Of a stretch of 64,000 nucleotides of DNA, positions 43,621 through 52,095 are shown piece by piece (the first letter of the stretch is position 1; every line of letters begins with the position of its first letter). The translations under genes were made by a program, and so were the position numbers. The notes under the pieces were generated by a model. That model saw only the letters and a program-made list of their open reading frames with translations, searched no databases and was not told the DNA's origin. The DNA is from Planococcus ruber (GTDB taxonomy: Bacteria; Bacillota; Bacilli; Bacillales_A; Planococcaceae), in assembly GCF_022819085.1 (NCBI RefSeq), contig NZ_JALHAG010000011.1, positions 335,766 through 399,765 of the forward strand, written 5' to 3'.

Positions 43621-44676
43621 CTATTTCGCCGTGTATTTTTTGATGGCCGGCAGGATTTCCGTGCCGATCAATTCCAGGTTTTTGCGGATATTGTCAAATG
43701 GCATGCCGCCGAAATCGATTTGTGCGATATAGCGCTGGTGACCGAACACTTCGTGCTGGTGCAGGATCTTTTCGATGATCTGCTGCGGGCTGCCGACATT
43801 CATGATGTTTTGCGGATCGGCGCCTTGTGCGAATAGCTGTTTCGGAAAGCCTTGCCCGTTTGTCAGCTTCATGCCTTCGTTGATATGCGGGTACAGGTCT
43901 TTCAAGGCCTGCTGCATCGAATCGGCTGCATAGAAAAAGCCTGCTGTTGCGACCGGCAGCTTGGCTGGGTCGTGTCCGCCTGCTCTTGCCGCTTGCCGGT
44001 AAGCATCAATCGTGCGTTTGAAAACAGCTGTGGAGCCGCCAAGATGCGCCATAAACATCGGCACACCGGCGTATCCTGCTTTCATCGCACTGGCAGGTGT
44101 TCCGCCAACTGCGCGCCAAATTGGCATCGAACCGGTCACAGGGCGCGGCAGCACGCGCGCATCTCTTAGTGGGGCACGGAACTCGCCGTTCCAATTGACT
44201 ACTTCTTCTTCATTTAACTTCAACAGCAATTCGAATTTCTCTTCGAATAATTCCTCGTAGTTGCGGACATCGTAGCCCAGCAAATCAAACAAACCGACAC
44301 GGGACGCACGCCCGGCAACGATTTCTGCACGTCCGCCTGAAATCAAATCGATCGTTGAAAAGTCTTCGTAGACCCGTACCGGATCGGATGTGCTGATGAT
44401 TGTCGATGAACTCGCGATTTTAATCTTTTCTGTCGCTTGTGCAATCGCCGACAGCACGACCGTATGTGCTTGTGTTGCGAAATAGTCCTGATGGCTTTCG
44501 CCGACGCTGAAAAAGTCGACGCCTGCCTGTTCCGCGAGCTTCGCGTATTCAATAATTTCATGGACCCGTTCTTTTGCGGAAATCCGTTCACCTGTCAGCG
44601 GATTCGGCAAATGATCCCCCAATGTATAAATTCCAAATTCCATCCCTTTGCTTTTATCAATGCGATACTTCTCCAT
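43621..44676 (-). CDS. luciferase-like flavin-dependent monooxygenase
   Basis: A 351-residue LLM-class TIM-barrel oxidoreductase with VGESHQDYFATQAHTVVLSAIAQATEKIKIAS near residue 57 and DLISGGRAEIVAGR (about 109-122), the flavin-binding region of the family. GGAGGA stands before the ATG. With the reductase it would oxidise an unidentified substrate using reduced FMN. No sulfonate transporter genes are present, so the ssu pathway is not implied. Confidence 0.88.
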   Translation of the reverse strand: MEKYRIDKSKGMEFGIYTLGDHLPNPLTGERISAKERVHEIIEYAKLAEQAGVDFFSVGESHQDYFATQAHTVVLSAIAQATEKIKIASSSTIISTSDPVRVYEDFSTIDLISGGRAEIVAGRASRVGLFDLLGYDVRNYEELFEEKFELLLKLNEEEVVNWNGEFRAPLRDARVLPRPVTGSMPIWRAVGGTPASAMKAGYAGVPMFMAHLGGSTAVFKRTIDAYRQAARAGGHDPAKLPVATAGFFYAADSMQQALKDLYPHINEGMKLTNGQGFPKQLFAQGADPQNIMNVGSPQQIIEKILHQHEVFGHQRYIAQIDFGGMPFDNIRKNLELIGTEILPAIKKYTAK

Positions 44677-44781
44677 CTATTCCTCCGCCTTTCCATCTAT
44701 AGTACTAGTATAAACAGTCTTTCCCGCAACTATCTAGAAGAATGTCTCGAATTCAATGCATTTCAGCCAAAGGTCTGAAGG

Positions 44782-44831
44782 AAAAAATAAAACAGTCCAG
44801 AAAGAATCTCGATAGCTCTCTCTGGACTGTC
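44782..44831 (-). terminator. terminator of the cyclase gene
   Basis: ACAGTCCAGA and TCTGGACTGT pair across a 19-base loop, followed by TTTTATTTTTT on the minus strand. Confidence 0.85.
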
Positions 44832-44839
44832 TCCATTTT

Positions 44840-46681
44840 TTATCCGACTGTTTTGATGGCTGGCGCAGCCGTCTTCAAGCGCATCAATTCCACACTGCCT
44901 TCGATGCCTTTCAAGTTCGCCGTGAAGGCTTCGAGCTGCATGCCGTCTGCATCCAGTAGTTTCCGCAAATTCGCCTGTTCCATATAATCGCTGCTAAAGA
45001 CGATGTCGCCGCCTTCCGCTTGCCCTTCAATGCGTGCTGCAATATTGACGGTGCGGCCAAAATAATCGAGCCGGTCATTTGAATTCACGGCAATTGCCGG
45101 TCCGCTGTATAAACCGATTTTCAAAACGATGTCTTCATTCGTCCCGTCATTGAACGCAGCCAAATTCTGTTGGATTTCAAGTGCCGCTTTCAAGCCGTCT
45201 TCCGGCAAATGGAACACCGCCATCACCGCATCGCCGATGGTTTTCACGACACTGCCGGAGTTTTTCGCGATGTGCTGCGTCAAGAATTCAAAATGCCGTC
45301 GCACCTGGCCGTAAGCTGCGGCATCACCGACCGTTTCGTATAACGACGTCGAGCCTTTCAAATCGGTGAACAGGATCGTCACCCGGTCGATGCCGATTTT
45401 CTTGCCGGGCGACAGCACTTCCGACGAAAACAGATCATGGAATTCCTGCATCGCCGTGACTTTCGCCGCCGTGACTTTTTCGGCATTCCATGAATCCTGC
45501 TCCAGCACGATGACAATATCGTTCGAACTGGAATTCGTGATTTCGACTTCTGACGGATTTCCAATCGATGCAAACGACCACCCTCCATCGGAATAAACCA
45601 AGGAATCGCGCCCTTTTTGCATCTCGCCTGTCTCAAACCGCACTTGATCATTCGCCTGGACTACCCGTACCCGCAACGATTCCAAGCTTTCGGGAATGTT
45701 GAGTAAAACGGTTTCCCCCATCCCAACGATTTTCTGCATCTTTACGTGCGGCGTAATCATCGGCCCGCCGACGCAATACACTTCCGCATACGCTTTTCGT
45801 ACAGACGGATGCACCGAAAACTGCAATTCAACGTATTGGTCGAAATTCGCGTCGTAATTGATGCCGCACAAGTCGCAGTGGAATTGTTCGGTGATGTCCG
45901 ACAACGAATTCTGTTCCGACTTCGATATGCGGCAATTCGGGCAGATCAGATTCCAGCTCAAGTTCAGCATGCCTTCTTTCGTTGCATACAATAAGAGTCG
46001 GAGCACTTCGTCCAAGTCCGCATGCCATAAGTTCGCAAGCAGCGCGGGTTCGATATGGGCGACGTCTTGGCTGCTTTTTTCGATCAAATAATCATGAAGC
46101 AGTGCCACATACTCCTCTTTCACCGGCCGCTTCCGCAATGCCGTTTCCAGCCGCTCGAGTTCATCGAGCTGCACTTTATGGCTGGACGATTTCTGCGGAG
46201 CGTTGAACGGATCATCCGCTCCCGATGCCAAATACTCTTCCAAGTATTTCATGCTGTTTTTCATCGACTGCAAACCGATGAGTGGAATCGCGGCAGCACC
46301 TAAAGCGTTGCGCGCTTTGAACGAAGCCTTGATGCGCACGCCGGTTTTATTCGGCGAACCGTCTTTTGCTTCGAATAGTTCAACCCCCCACAGGTAATAG
46401 TGAAGCGGGCCGCCGATATAGCGGCGCTCCACGGAATACGCACGGTTCTCTTCCCACTGGAACGGATATTCCCGCCAGTGCAGCGGAACCGTGTTGGCGA
46501 TTTTCGCCCGGCCTTCCCGGAAAAAAACACCGTTGCCTTCTTTTTTCGCTTCACTGAAGGCGACCGGAAAAAGGCCGATGTATAAATTCAAGCGATTGTT
46601 GTCGCTCAACAATTTCCAGATCGTTTCTTTACGAAGCGGAAATTCCCGCTCCATCGTATAATTCTTTACTGCATAATTCAT
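44840..46681 (-). CDS. class III adenylate/guanylate cyclase with START-like and zinc-ribbon regions
   Basis: A 613-residue cytoplasmic protein. Residues 1 to about 165 resemble an SRPBCC/START-like ligand domain. A region with CPNC (near 245) and CDLC (near 265) pairs and an adjoining DUF5939-type domain follow. The C-terminal cyclase domain (about 430-600) has both metal-binding aspartates (LFTDLKGST and KTIGDAVMAVF) and the transition-state NIAARIE segment, so it looks active. Substrate (ATP or GTP) cannot be decided. It is preceded by a DUF3307 gene and a GAF/HD-GYP gene in the same direction. Confidence 0.87.
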   Translation of the reverse strand: MNYAVKNYTMEREFPLRKETIWKLLSDNNRLNLYIGLFPVAFSEAKKEGNGVFFREGRAKIANTVPLHWREYPFQWEENRAYSVERRYIGGPLHYYLWGVELFEAKDGSPNKTGVRIKASFKARNALGAAAIPLIGLQSMKNSMKYLEEYLASGADDPFNAPQKSSSHKVQLDELERLETALRKRPVKEEYVALLHDYLIEKSSQDVAHIEPALLANLWHADLDEVLRLLLYATKEGMLNLSWNLICPNCRISKSEQNSLSDITEQFHCDLCGINYDANFDQYVELQFSVHPSVRKAYAEVYCVGGPMITPHVKMQKIVGMGETVLLNIPESLESLRVRVVQANDQVRFETGEMQKGRDSLVYSDGGWSFASIGNPSEVEITNSSSNDIVIVLEQDSWNAEKVTAAKVTAMQEFHDLFSSEVLSPGKKIGIDRVTILFTDLKGSTSLYETVGDAAAYGQVRRHFEFLTQHIAKNSGSVVKTIGDAVMAVFHLPEDGLKAALEIQQNLAAFNDGTNEDIVLKIGLYSGPAIAVNSNDRLDYFGRTVNIAARIEGQAEGGDIVFSSDYMEQANLRKLLDADGMQLEAFTANLKGIEGSVELMRLKTAAPAIKTVG

Positions 46682-46692
46682 CTGCTTCGCTC

Positions 46693-47037
46693 CTAAGATA
46701 TCGCAATCGCTACAGCTAATAAAATCACATGGAAGATCTGGTCAGCCATGATGGACAGCCAGACCTTTTCAGGCCCTTTAGCTGTTTGGACACGGCGTAC
46801 CCAGAAAGCGACAAAAGTTTTGCGGTCTAAAATGACATGTCCGATGAAGATGATGGCAATTCCTTCTAGCGATAAGCCGCCGGATAACCAGCCGACACTT
46901 GCCACTACGATTGTATAGACCGTAACATGGGTCAATAGAGGCAGCCATTTCGTTGCCTTGTATTTCGCCATCCAGGAAGTCTGCAATAGAAAATCACCAA
47001 TTAAATGCCCGATTAACAGCCAATCAAACTGGCTCAT
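46693..47037 (-). CDS. DUF3307 membrane protein
   Basis: A 114-residue protein with three to four membrane segments and the DUF3307 start DWLLIGHLIGDFLLQTSWMAKYK. The HLIGDF and GHVILDR segments are conserved in the family, whose function is unknown. It overlaps the HD-GYP gene by 4 bp and precedes the cyclase by 11 bp. Confidence 0.82.
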   Translation of the reverse strand: MSQFDWLLIGHLIGDFLLQTSWMAKYKATKWLPLLTHVTVYTIVVASVGWLSGGLSLEGIAIIFIGHVILDRKTFVAFWVRRVQTAKGPEKVWLSIMADQIFHVILLAVAIAIS

Positions 47038-48188
47038 AGTTTATACTCATCTTCATGTTCAATATCGCAGTCATCGAAGTCATAATTGCATTCTTCGAGG
47101 ATGCTGATGAACGCATCGACAATTTCCGCATCGAACAGCGTGCCGCGGCAGCGGAGAAGTTCCGCTGCACTTTCCCGGTACGATAAACCAACGCTATAAG
47201 AGCGGGTTGTCGTCATCGCATCAAAGGTATCCGCGACGCCGACGATTCTTGCAAATAGCGGAATGTCCCCTTCTTTTAAAGCATCCGGATAGCCGGAGCC
47301 GTCCAACCGTTCATGATGCGAACGTGCCGTCTCAATCGCATAGACCATCGAAGACTTCGGTTCCATATTCGATAAGATGTCCGCTCCGATGATGGTATGC
47401 TGTTTGATCAATTCATATTCATCGAACGTCAAACGCTCCGGCTTTCGGAGCACTTCATCCGTAATGCCGATTTTGCCGATGTCGTGGAGCAGCGCCGCTT
47501 TATAAAGTTCTTCCCGCATCGTCAATCCCAAGCCGAGGCGTTCCCCGATCCAGACGGAATATTTCGCTACCCGTTCCGAATGCCCCGCTGTATACGGATC
47601 CCGTGCATCCAAAACTTTCGCGAGCGTTTTGATCATGCTGACGAACATTTTGTAGAGGGTATCGTACATTTGGCTGTTCTGCAGCGCAAGTGCGGATTGG
47701 TTCGCGAGCGCTTGGGCAAGTCTCATGTCTTGTTCCGTGAAGAAAGCGGTGTGTTTTTTATTCAGCAATTGCAAAGCTCCAAGTACCGTATCTTTCACGA
47801 TCAACGGCACGGTGATCATCGATTTCGTTACAAAGCCGCTTGAATGGTCGACCCGGTTCGTCCAGTTCGGATCAGTCGCTGCGTTTTCAATCAGCTGTGC
47901 CTGGCCTTCCGTAATGACTTTCCCCACAATACCTTCATCTTTTTTCAATTTGATATTTAAAATGGTCGAAGACGAGGGGCCGAAAGCCGCCACCGCCTTG
48001 ATTTCTTCTTTCTCATCATCATCCGTTACCCAAAGCGTCCCCGCTTCCGCGCCGACTACTTCCACCATCTGCAAAAGAATGTTCTGAAACACCTCTTCGA
48101 TCGCCAAATTAGCATTCAATTGCTTCGATGCATCTAATAAGGTTAAAAGCTCCTGCACTTTCCCTTCTAACTCCGCTATCCGCTCCAC
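47034..48188 (-). CDS. GAF and HD-GYP domain phosphodiesterase
   Basis: A 384-residue protein with an N-terminal coiled helix, a GAF sensor domain (about residues 15-170) and an HD-GYP domain (about 190-370). The metal site HDIGKIGI and the HHERLDGSGYP motif are intact. HD-GYP proteins hydrolyse c-di-GMP or related cyclic nucleotides. With the cyclase two genes downstream it could form a local signal pair, which is an inference from order alone. Confidence 0.9.
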   Translation of the reverse strand: MERIAELEGKVQELLTLLDASKQLNANLAIEEVFQNILLQMVEVVGAEAGTLWVTDDDEKEEIKAVAAFGPSSSTILNIKLKKDEGIVGKVITEGQAQLIENAATDPNWTNRVDHSSGFVTKSMITVPLIVKDTVLGALQLLNKKHTAFFTEQDMRLAQALANQSALALQNSQMYDTLYKMFVSMIKTLAKVLDARDPYTAGHSERVAKYSVWIGERLGLGLTMREELYKAALLHDIGKIGITDEVLRKPERLTFDEYELIKQHTIIGADILSNMEPKSSMVYAIETARSHHERLDGSGYPDALKEGDIPLFARIVGVADTFDAMTTTRSYSVGLSYRESAAELLRCRGTLFDAEIVDAFISILEECNYDFDDCDIEHEDEYKL

Positions 48189-48334
48189 ATGATTCCCCCA
48201 TTTTTAATTAACGTCTTTATTTACTCTATCGGCCATTTTCACCTTTCTTTTAACGGGGAACTTTCTGCCATGAATTCCTTATCTGAATGAATTGCTCGCA
48301 AATGATGGTGAGTTTCCCTCAAAAAAGCTCTTAA

Positions 48335-48362
48335 TAAAAAAGCTGGCACCTTTTGTCACCAG
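48335..48362 (-). terminator. terminator of the small membrane protein gene
   Basis: On the minus strand AGCTGG, a 12-base loop, CCAGCT, then TTTTTTA. Confidence 0.75.
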
Positions 48363-48380
48363 CTCAGCTGAAAAGTTTCA

Positions 48381-48539
48381 TCATGCAATCATATTTCCAA
48401 TCCACTCAAAAATCATGGCCAAGAGATAAAGCGGTACTCCCACAATCAGCATCCCGGCAAAAATATAGCCTAAGCCTTTCAGCAGCATCTTCATCACATC
48501 ATCAATAGCTCCAGCCAAATCGTCGATAAAGCTCAGCAT
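48381..48539 (-). CDS. small membrane protein, 52 residues
   Basis: ATG at 48539 has AAAGGGGTG at a good distance; an ATG six codons earlier would include it. The product has an amphipathic acidic N-terminal helix (MLSFIDDLAGAIDDVMKML) and one strong membrane segment (GYIFAGMLIVGVPLYLLAMIF). The terminator follows closely. Family is not recognised; the size and layout are like small membrane regulators or toxin-like peptides. Confidence 0.6.
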   Translation of the reverse strand: MLSFIDDLAGAIDDVMKMLLKGLGYIFAGMLIVGVPLYLLAMIFEWIGNMIA

Positions 48540-48641
48540 CCAGCGCACCCCTTTCATCGAATCCCTCGCTTTTTTGCTTTATCATACCATTTCAAAAATT
48601 AGTAAAATAGATTTTTTCCAGTTTTATTCCTTTTTCTTTAT

Positions 48642-48679
48642 AAAAAATGCCTCTTCGGATGGCTAACTCCGGAGAAGCA
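48642..48679 (-). terminator. terminator downstream of the deacetylase gene
   Basis: On the minus strand GCTTCTCCGGA pairs with TCCGAAGAGGC around GTTAGCCA, followed by ATTTTTTAT. Confidence 0.75.
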
Positions 48680-48742
48680 AATTTTTCAGCGTTAAAAATA
48701 GCGTTTTTAATTTTTGATGCAGTCCGCCTTTATCCGCAAGTC

Positions 48743-50143
48743 TCAATCGGCTGAATACAACTCAGAAACAGTAACAAGTTCATATCCTTCCTCTTTTAAG
48801 AACGCTAATACTAATTCGACTGCTTCAACAGTAGACTTATGAATATCATGCATCAGAATGACAGACCCGTCTGAGATATTCTCCTTGACTATGCTTAGCA
48901 CTTCATTTGGATTATGTGATTTCCAATCCAATGTATCAATTGTCCATAATACCGCCGGCAACCCGATTATTTCTCGCACTTGATCATTTACAGCACCATA
49001 TGGAGGCCGGAAAACTGTAGGCTGTTCGCCCGTTGCATTGAGAATTACTTCATTAGTCATTTCAATTTCCTGTATAGTCTCTGTTTCGCCAAGGGAAGTT
49101 AGATCTTTATGGGACCAGGTATGATTTCCCATTTCGTGGCCTTTTTCAGCAATTTCTTGAGCTGCTTCCGGATAGAAATCCACTCTATTCCCTAGCATAA
49201 AAAAGGTCGCTTTGGCATTATATTCATCCAAGAGCTGAAGAATCGCTGCCGTATTAATGGGATGCGGGCCATCATCAAACGTAAGAGCAACCTGCTTCGT
49301 ATCGAATGTACGGTCCTCTATCTTCTCCCATTCGCTTTCCTTACTTGATTTTGATTTTTCTTCGCCTTCATTCTCAAGATCCATTGTTTTTCTCCACTCA
49401 TCTGTCAACAAATCGCTCATTTTATCAAGTGGGATGGAGATCTCCGGCGAACCTGCTGCCCCAGCCGCAATCTCGTATTTATTGAACTTAAAGAAAACGG
49501 AGTTAGTCGTCAGGTACATATTGGCAAACATATTACGTTCATCTTCAATCCATTCCTCAAGTAATTCATTCAATACATAGGAGCTGTACTTCTCGGAACT
49601 TTCGATGCGGCTAAGCAATAACTGATGAATTGTATCCCGGGTCTCTTCATTATCATTTAAAATTTCCGTTTGCTGGATAAACCGTTCCTTTTGAATATCA
49701 GCTAGAAACACTTTTGAATTTTGAAATCCGTTTGCTCCTGTAACGTAACTTTCCTGAGTAAAGACAATGGCGTACATATTTTCAGCAAATGGATGGAGGT
49801 CGAAAGAAATATGCAATGACGCGGAATTGCCTTTAAGATCGTCCTTGTTTCTGTTTACCTCGGCGAGGAATTCCTGCATAGACTTATTTATGTACTTATG
49901 AATATCCTCATTTAAAGAGCTAACTTTAAATTCCGGATAATGGATGGAGATATTATATGTTGTTTCTTCGGTTACTGCAGTATGTATGTCGATTCCGGTG
50001 TATGCGGAGTGTTCCGTTTTCTTGCTGGTTTTGTTGTGTGAAGAGTAAACATTGTCCTGTTCTACAAGAGAATTTACTGCTAGAAGAACAGCTGTAATAC
50101 TAAAGAATAGTAGAATATTCTTCGTTAACTTTGTTGGCCTCAT
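48743..50143 (-). CDS. PdaC-like polysaccharide deacetylase
   Basis: A 466-residue protein starting at the ATG at 50143 (AAGGAG upstream). One N-terminal membrane anchor (about residues 10-27), a DUF3298-type domain (about 45-235) and a NodB deacetylase domain (about 270-465) are visible. Catalytic motifs TFDDGP, HTWSH, RPPYG, DTLDW and ILMHD are all intact. This domain order is that of B. subtilis PdaC, which deacetylates peptidoglycan and raises lysozyme resistance. A promoter resembling that of sigV lies at 50182-50212. Confidence 0.92.
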   Translation of the reverse strand: MRPTKLTKNILLFFSITAVLLAVNSLVEQDNVYSSHNKTSKKTEHSAYTGIDIHTAVTEETTYNISIHYPEFKVSSLNEDIHKYINKSMQEFLAEVNRNKDDLKGNSASLHISFDLHPFAENMYAIVFTQESYVTGANGFQNSKVFLADIQKERFIQQTEILNDNEETRDTIHQLLLSRIESSEKYSSYVLNELLEEWIEDERNMFANMYLTTNSVFFKFNKYEIAAGAAGSPEISIPLDKMSDLLTDEWRKTMDLENEGEEKSKSSKESEWEKIEDRTFDTKQVALTFDDGPHPINTAAILQLLDEYNAKATFFMLGNRVDFYPEAAQEIAEKGHEMGNHTWSHKDLTSLGETETIQEIEMTNEVILNATGEQPTVFRPPYGAVNDQVREIIGLPAVLWTIDTLDWKSHNPNEVLSIVKENISDGSVILMHDIHKSTVEAVELVLAFLKEEGYELVTVSELYSAD

Positions 50144-50181
50144 CCTATTTCTCCTTCTTGAAGTTTCGTTCTGTTTACTAA

Positions 50182-50212
50182 ATAGACGCAGGAACCTGCC
50201 CATTTTGTTTTC
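50182..50212 (-). promoter_or_regulatory. candidate ECF (sigma-V-type) promoter of the deacetylase
   Basis: On the minus strand AAAC (50208-50211 within GAAAAC at 50207-50212) and CGTCTAT (50182-50188) are separated by 18 bp. The sigV promoter region has AAAC and CGTCTAT at the same spacing. The spacing is longer than the usual 15-16 bp for ECF factors, which lowers confidence. Confidence 0.45.
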
Positions 50213-50275
50213 GAGAATAAACATTTTTAATAGAAATAACTTCCTGAAACGAAGGTCATCCTGATTTTTTAATAA

Positions 50276-50326
50276 TAAAAAGGCAAGCACCTTTTTCTTC
50301 TTCAACAGAAGCGAAAGACACTTGCC
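50276..50326 (-). terminator. terminator of sigV-rsiV
   Basis: On the minus strand GGCAAGTG and GTGCTTGCC flank a long loop, followed by TTTTTATT. It suggests the deacetylase gene downstream has its own promoter. Confidence 0.7.
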
Positions 50327-50337
50327 ATGTTTTCAAC

Positions 50338-51174
50338 TTAATGAAGATATTTATCCCCGACGAGGATATCGGAAATAATATCCGTTGGAATTTCAAACGC
50401 TACTGCTCCCATATATCCAGGCGCGACTTCATATTCGTCGAATGCGATAGTTAACTTATGGTCGGGGCTGATATAAAATTGCTGGTCTGGATTAATTTGT
50501 GTAAAAGGCTCCATTTCGTCTTCTGAAATAAAATAAACCTTATTCGGATCTGCTTCCATCTGTTGCCTCATTTGTTCTTTGATGTTTTCGCTAATCACAG
50601 GTATATATTGATCGTTTTTAAATAAGCTTTTCAAAGTAATTAACAACTCATTCTCTTTATCAATCACCACATAATGGTTTTGCACATATCCGGAAGCTTG
50701 TGTGATTTCGGTACTTCGGCTGATGGATAGCAGCTCTGGAGTATCTGTGATAATTTCAAAATCACTATTAATTGCTAAATGTTCATTTTTATCGGCCGCA
50801 GCAAACTCTTTATAGAGCTTTTTACTTTCTTCTAAGTACTTTTCGTTTACGCTGTTTTCTAATGCCTTATTATCAAGGCCAGAGATGGCAGGTGTTTTTA
50901 TAGTAATACTTGTGTTATTTGCTGCTTCATTGAGTTCATTGAAAGTTAGTACTTCCACAATTCCTTTCATAATAGGCACTTTCGACATGGCATTTGCTAC
51001 ATCCGGACTGAAGTTGACGGTTGCAGTGAGCAATAAAGCGGCTGCTACTGGCCACATAAACAAATGTTTTTTCCTTTTCTTTTGCGGTATCGTCTTTAAG
51101 ATGATTTCATCCAATTCCTTTGGAATGGGTACATTCTTATACGCTTCCCTCAAGTCTTTTAATTTTTTATCCAT
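50338..51174 (-). CDS. rsiV: anti-sigma factor RsiV-like
   Basis: A 278-residue membrane protein: cytoplasmic sigma-binding part (about residues 1-38), one membrane segment (about 39-56) and an extracellular DUF3298-type domain. This matches RsiV, which holds sigma-V and binds lysozyme. It begins 1 bp after sigV. It shares its extracellular domain type with the neighbouring deacetylase, which strengthens the lysozyme link. Confidence 0.85.
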   Translation of the reverse strand: MDKKLKDLREAYKNVPIPKELDEIILKTIPQKKRKKHLFMWPVAAALLLTATVNFSPDVANAMSKVPIMKGIVEVLTFNELNEAANNTSITIKTPAISGLDNKALENSVNEKYLEESKKLYKEFAAADKNEHLAINSDFEIITDTPELLSISRSTEITQASGYVQNHYVVIDKENELLITLKSLFKNDQYIPVISENIKEQMRQQMEADPNKVYFISEDEMEPFTQINPDQQFYISPDHKLTIAFDEYEVAPGYMGAVAFEIPTDIISDILVGDKYLH

Positions 51175-51669
51175 TTAATAATCCTCCTCAACAATGGTGA
51201 TATGTAAGATCTTTAATCCTTTGTATAGCCGAGTTTTTATTGTATTAATATTTTCATCAAGAATTTCTGCGATTTCCTCCAGTTTCAAATCCTCAAAGAA
51301 GCGAAGGGCAATGACCGTTTTATACTGTATCGGCAATTCATCTAAGGCCTTATGGAGATCCATGTCTTTATAGGTATCTTCCTTTCCAGCGCTTAAAAAA
51401 TTTATCATGCCGTCATCAGCCAGAGATACTTTCTTTTGCTTTCTTACAAGGTCAATGGCAGTCCTTACTACGATTTTATAAAACCAGCTTTTCATTGCAT
51501 TCGGGTCTTTTATTTTGTCCAAAGAAGTCAATGCTTTTTTTATCGATTCCTGAACAATGTCTAATGCATCTTCCTGATTTTTTACATAGCTGTAGGCCAA
51601 TCGATAAAAGTCTTCCTTGTGGTCGGTAATACAGGCGATAAATAATTGATGTACATCATATGTCTTCAT
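51175..51669 (-). CDS. sigV: ECF sigma factor, sigma-V-like
   Basis: A 164-residue ECF sigma factor with region 2 (FYRLAYSYVKNQEDALDIVQES, about residues 21-42) and region 4 (LKLEEIAEILDENINTIKTRL near 128-148). Direct coupling to an RsiV-like anti-sigma factor and a PdaC-like deacetylase nearby point to sigma-V, the lysozyme-responsive factor. The oatA gene that belongs to the B. subtilis sigV operon is not present here. Confidence 0.88.
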   Translation of the reverse strand: MKTYDVHQLFIACITDHKEDFYRLAYSYVKNQEDALDIVQESIKKALTSLDKIKDPNAMKSWFYKIVVRTAIDLVRKQKKVSLADDGMINFLSAGKEDTYKDMDLHKALDELPIQYKTVIALRFFEDLKLEEIAEILDENINTIKTRLYKGLKILHITIVEEDY

Positions 51670-51728
51670 TTCATTTCAAGAGCTCCTTTTTAAAAAAAAA
51701 TACATTTCATAACTAGTTACATAATATA

Positions 51729-51756
51729 GACGTTGTAGCTTAACAAAAAAGTTTGC
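51729..51756 (-). promoter_or_regulatory. candidate autoregulatory ECF promoter of sigV
   Basis: On the minus strand GCAAAC (51751-51756) and CGTC (51729-51732, part of CGTCTAT) with 18 bp between, about 60 bp before sigV. The same arrangement is found before the deacetylase gene. Confidence 0.45.
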
Positions 51757-51959
51757 TTAAAGTGGATAGATTCATCCTTAAAAATAATCCGTCACTTAAA
51801 GAAATGTTTTTTTGCAATCACTAACTATAGAAAACGCAGATTCATCCGCTGAAAATGCACCTTTTTATTGGATAATTCTTATTCAAGCAGTTACCTTTAA
51901 AACATTCTGCCCCTTTATAATTACAACAATGAACGTTTCAAAAAAGACCCGAAACTATA

Positions 51960-52003
51960 AAAAAGACGTTCATAAAAGTGTGCAGCCACTTTACGAACGT
52001 CTT
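51960..52003 (-). terminator. terminator of glmS
   Basis: On the minus strand AAGACGTTCGTAAAGTG pairs with CACTTTTATGAACGTCTT, a long stem, followed by TTTTTATA, about 90 bp after the glmS stop. The rest of 51757-52095 is AT-rich and shows no convincing gene. Confidence 0.88.
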
Positions 52004-52095
52004 CTTATTTATGGATACATTTATGGAACGGCAACCCGTTCAAATTTCCCAGCTTTATTGTTGCTTAACAAACTATATTATTAGTTTGAATTATT

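Noticed and set aside
51812..52084. Plus-strand 90-codon frame between sigV and glmS
   Set aside because: It runs across the glmS terminator hairpin, is AT-rich and lacks a clear ribosome site.
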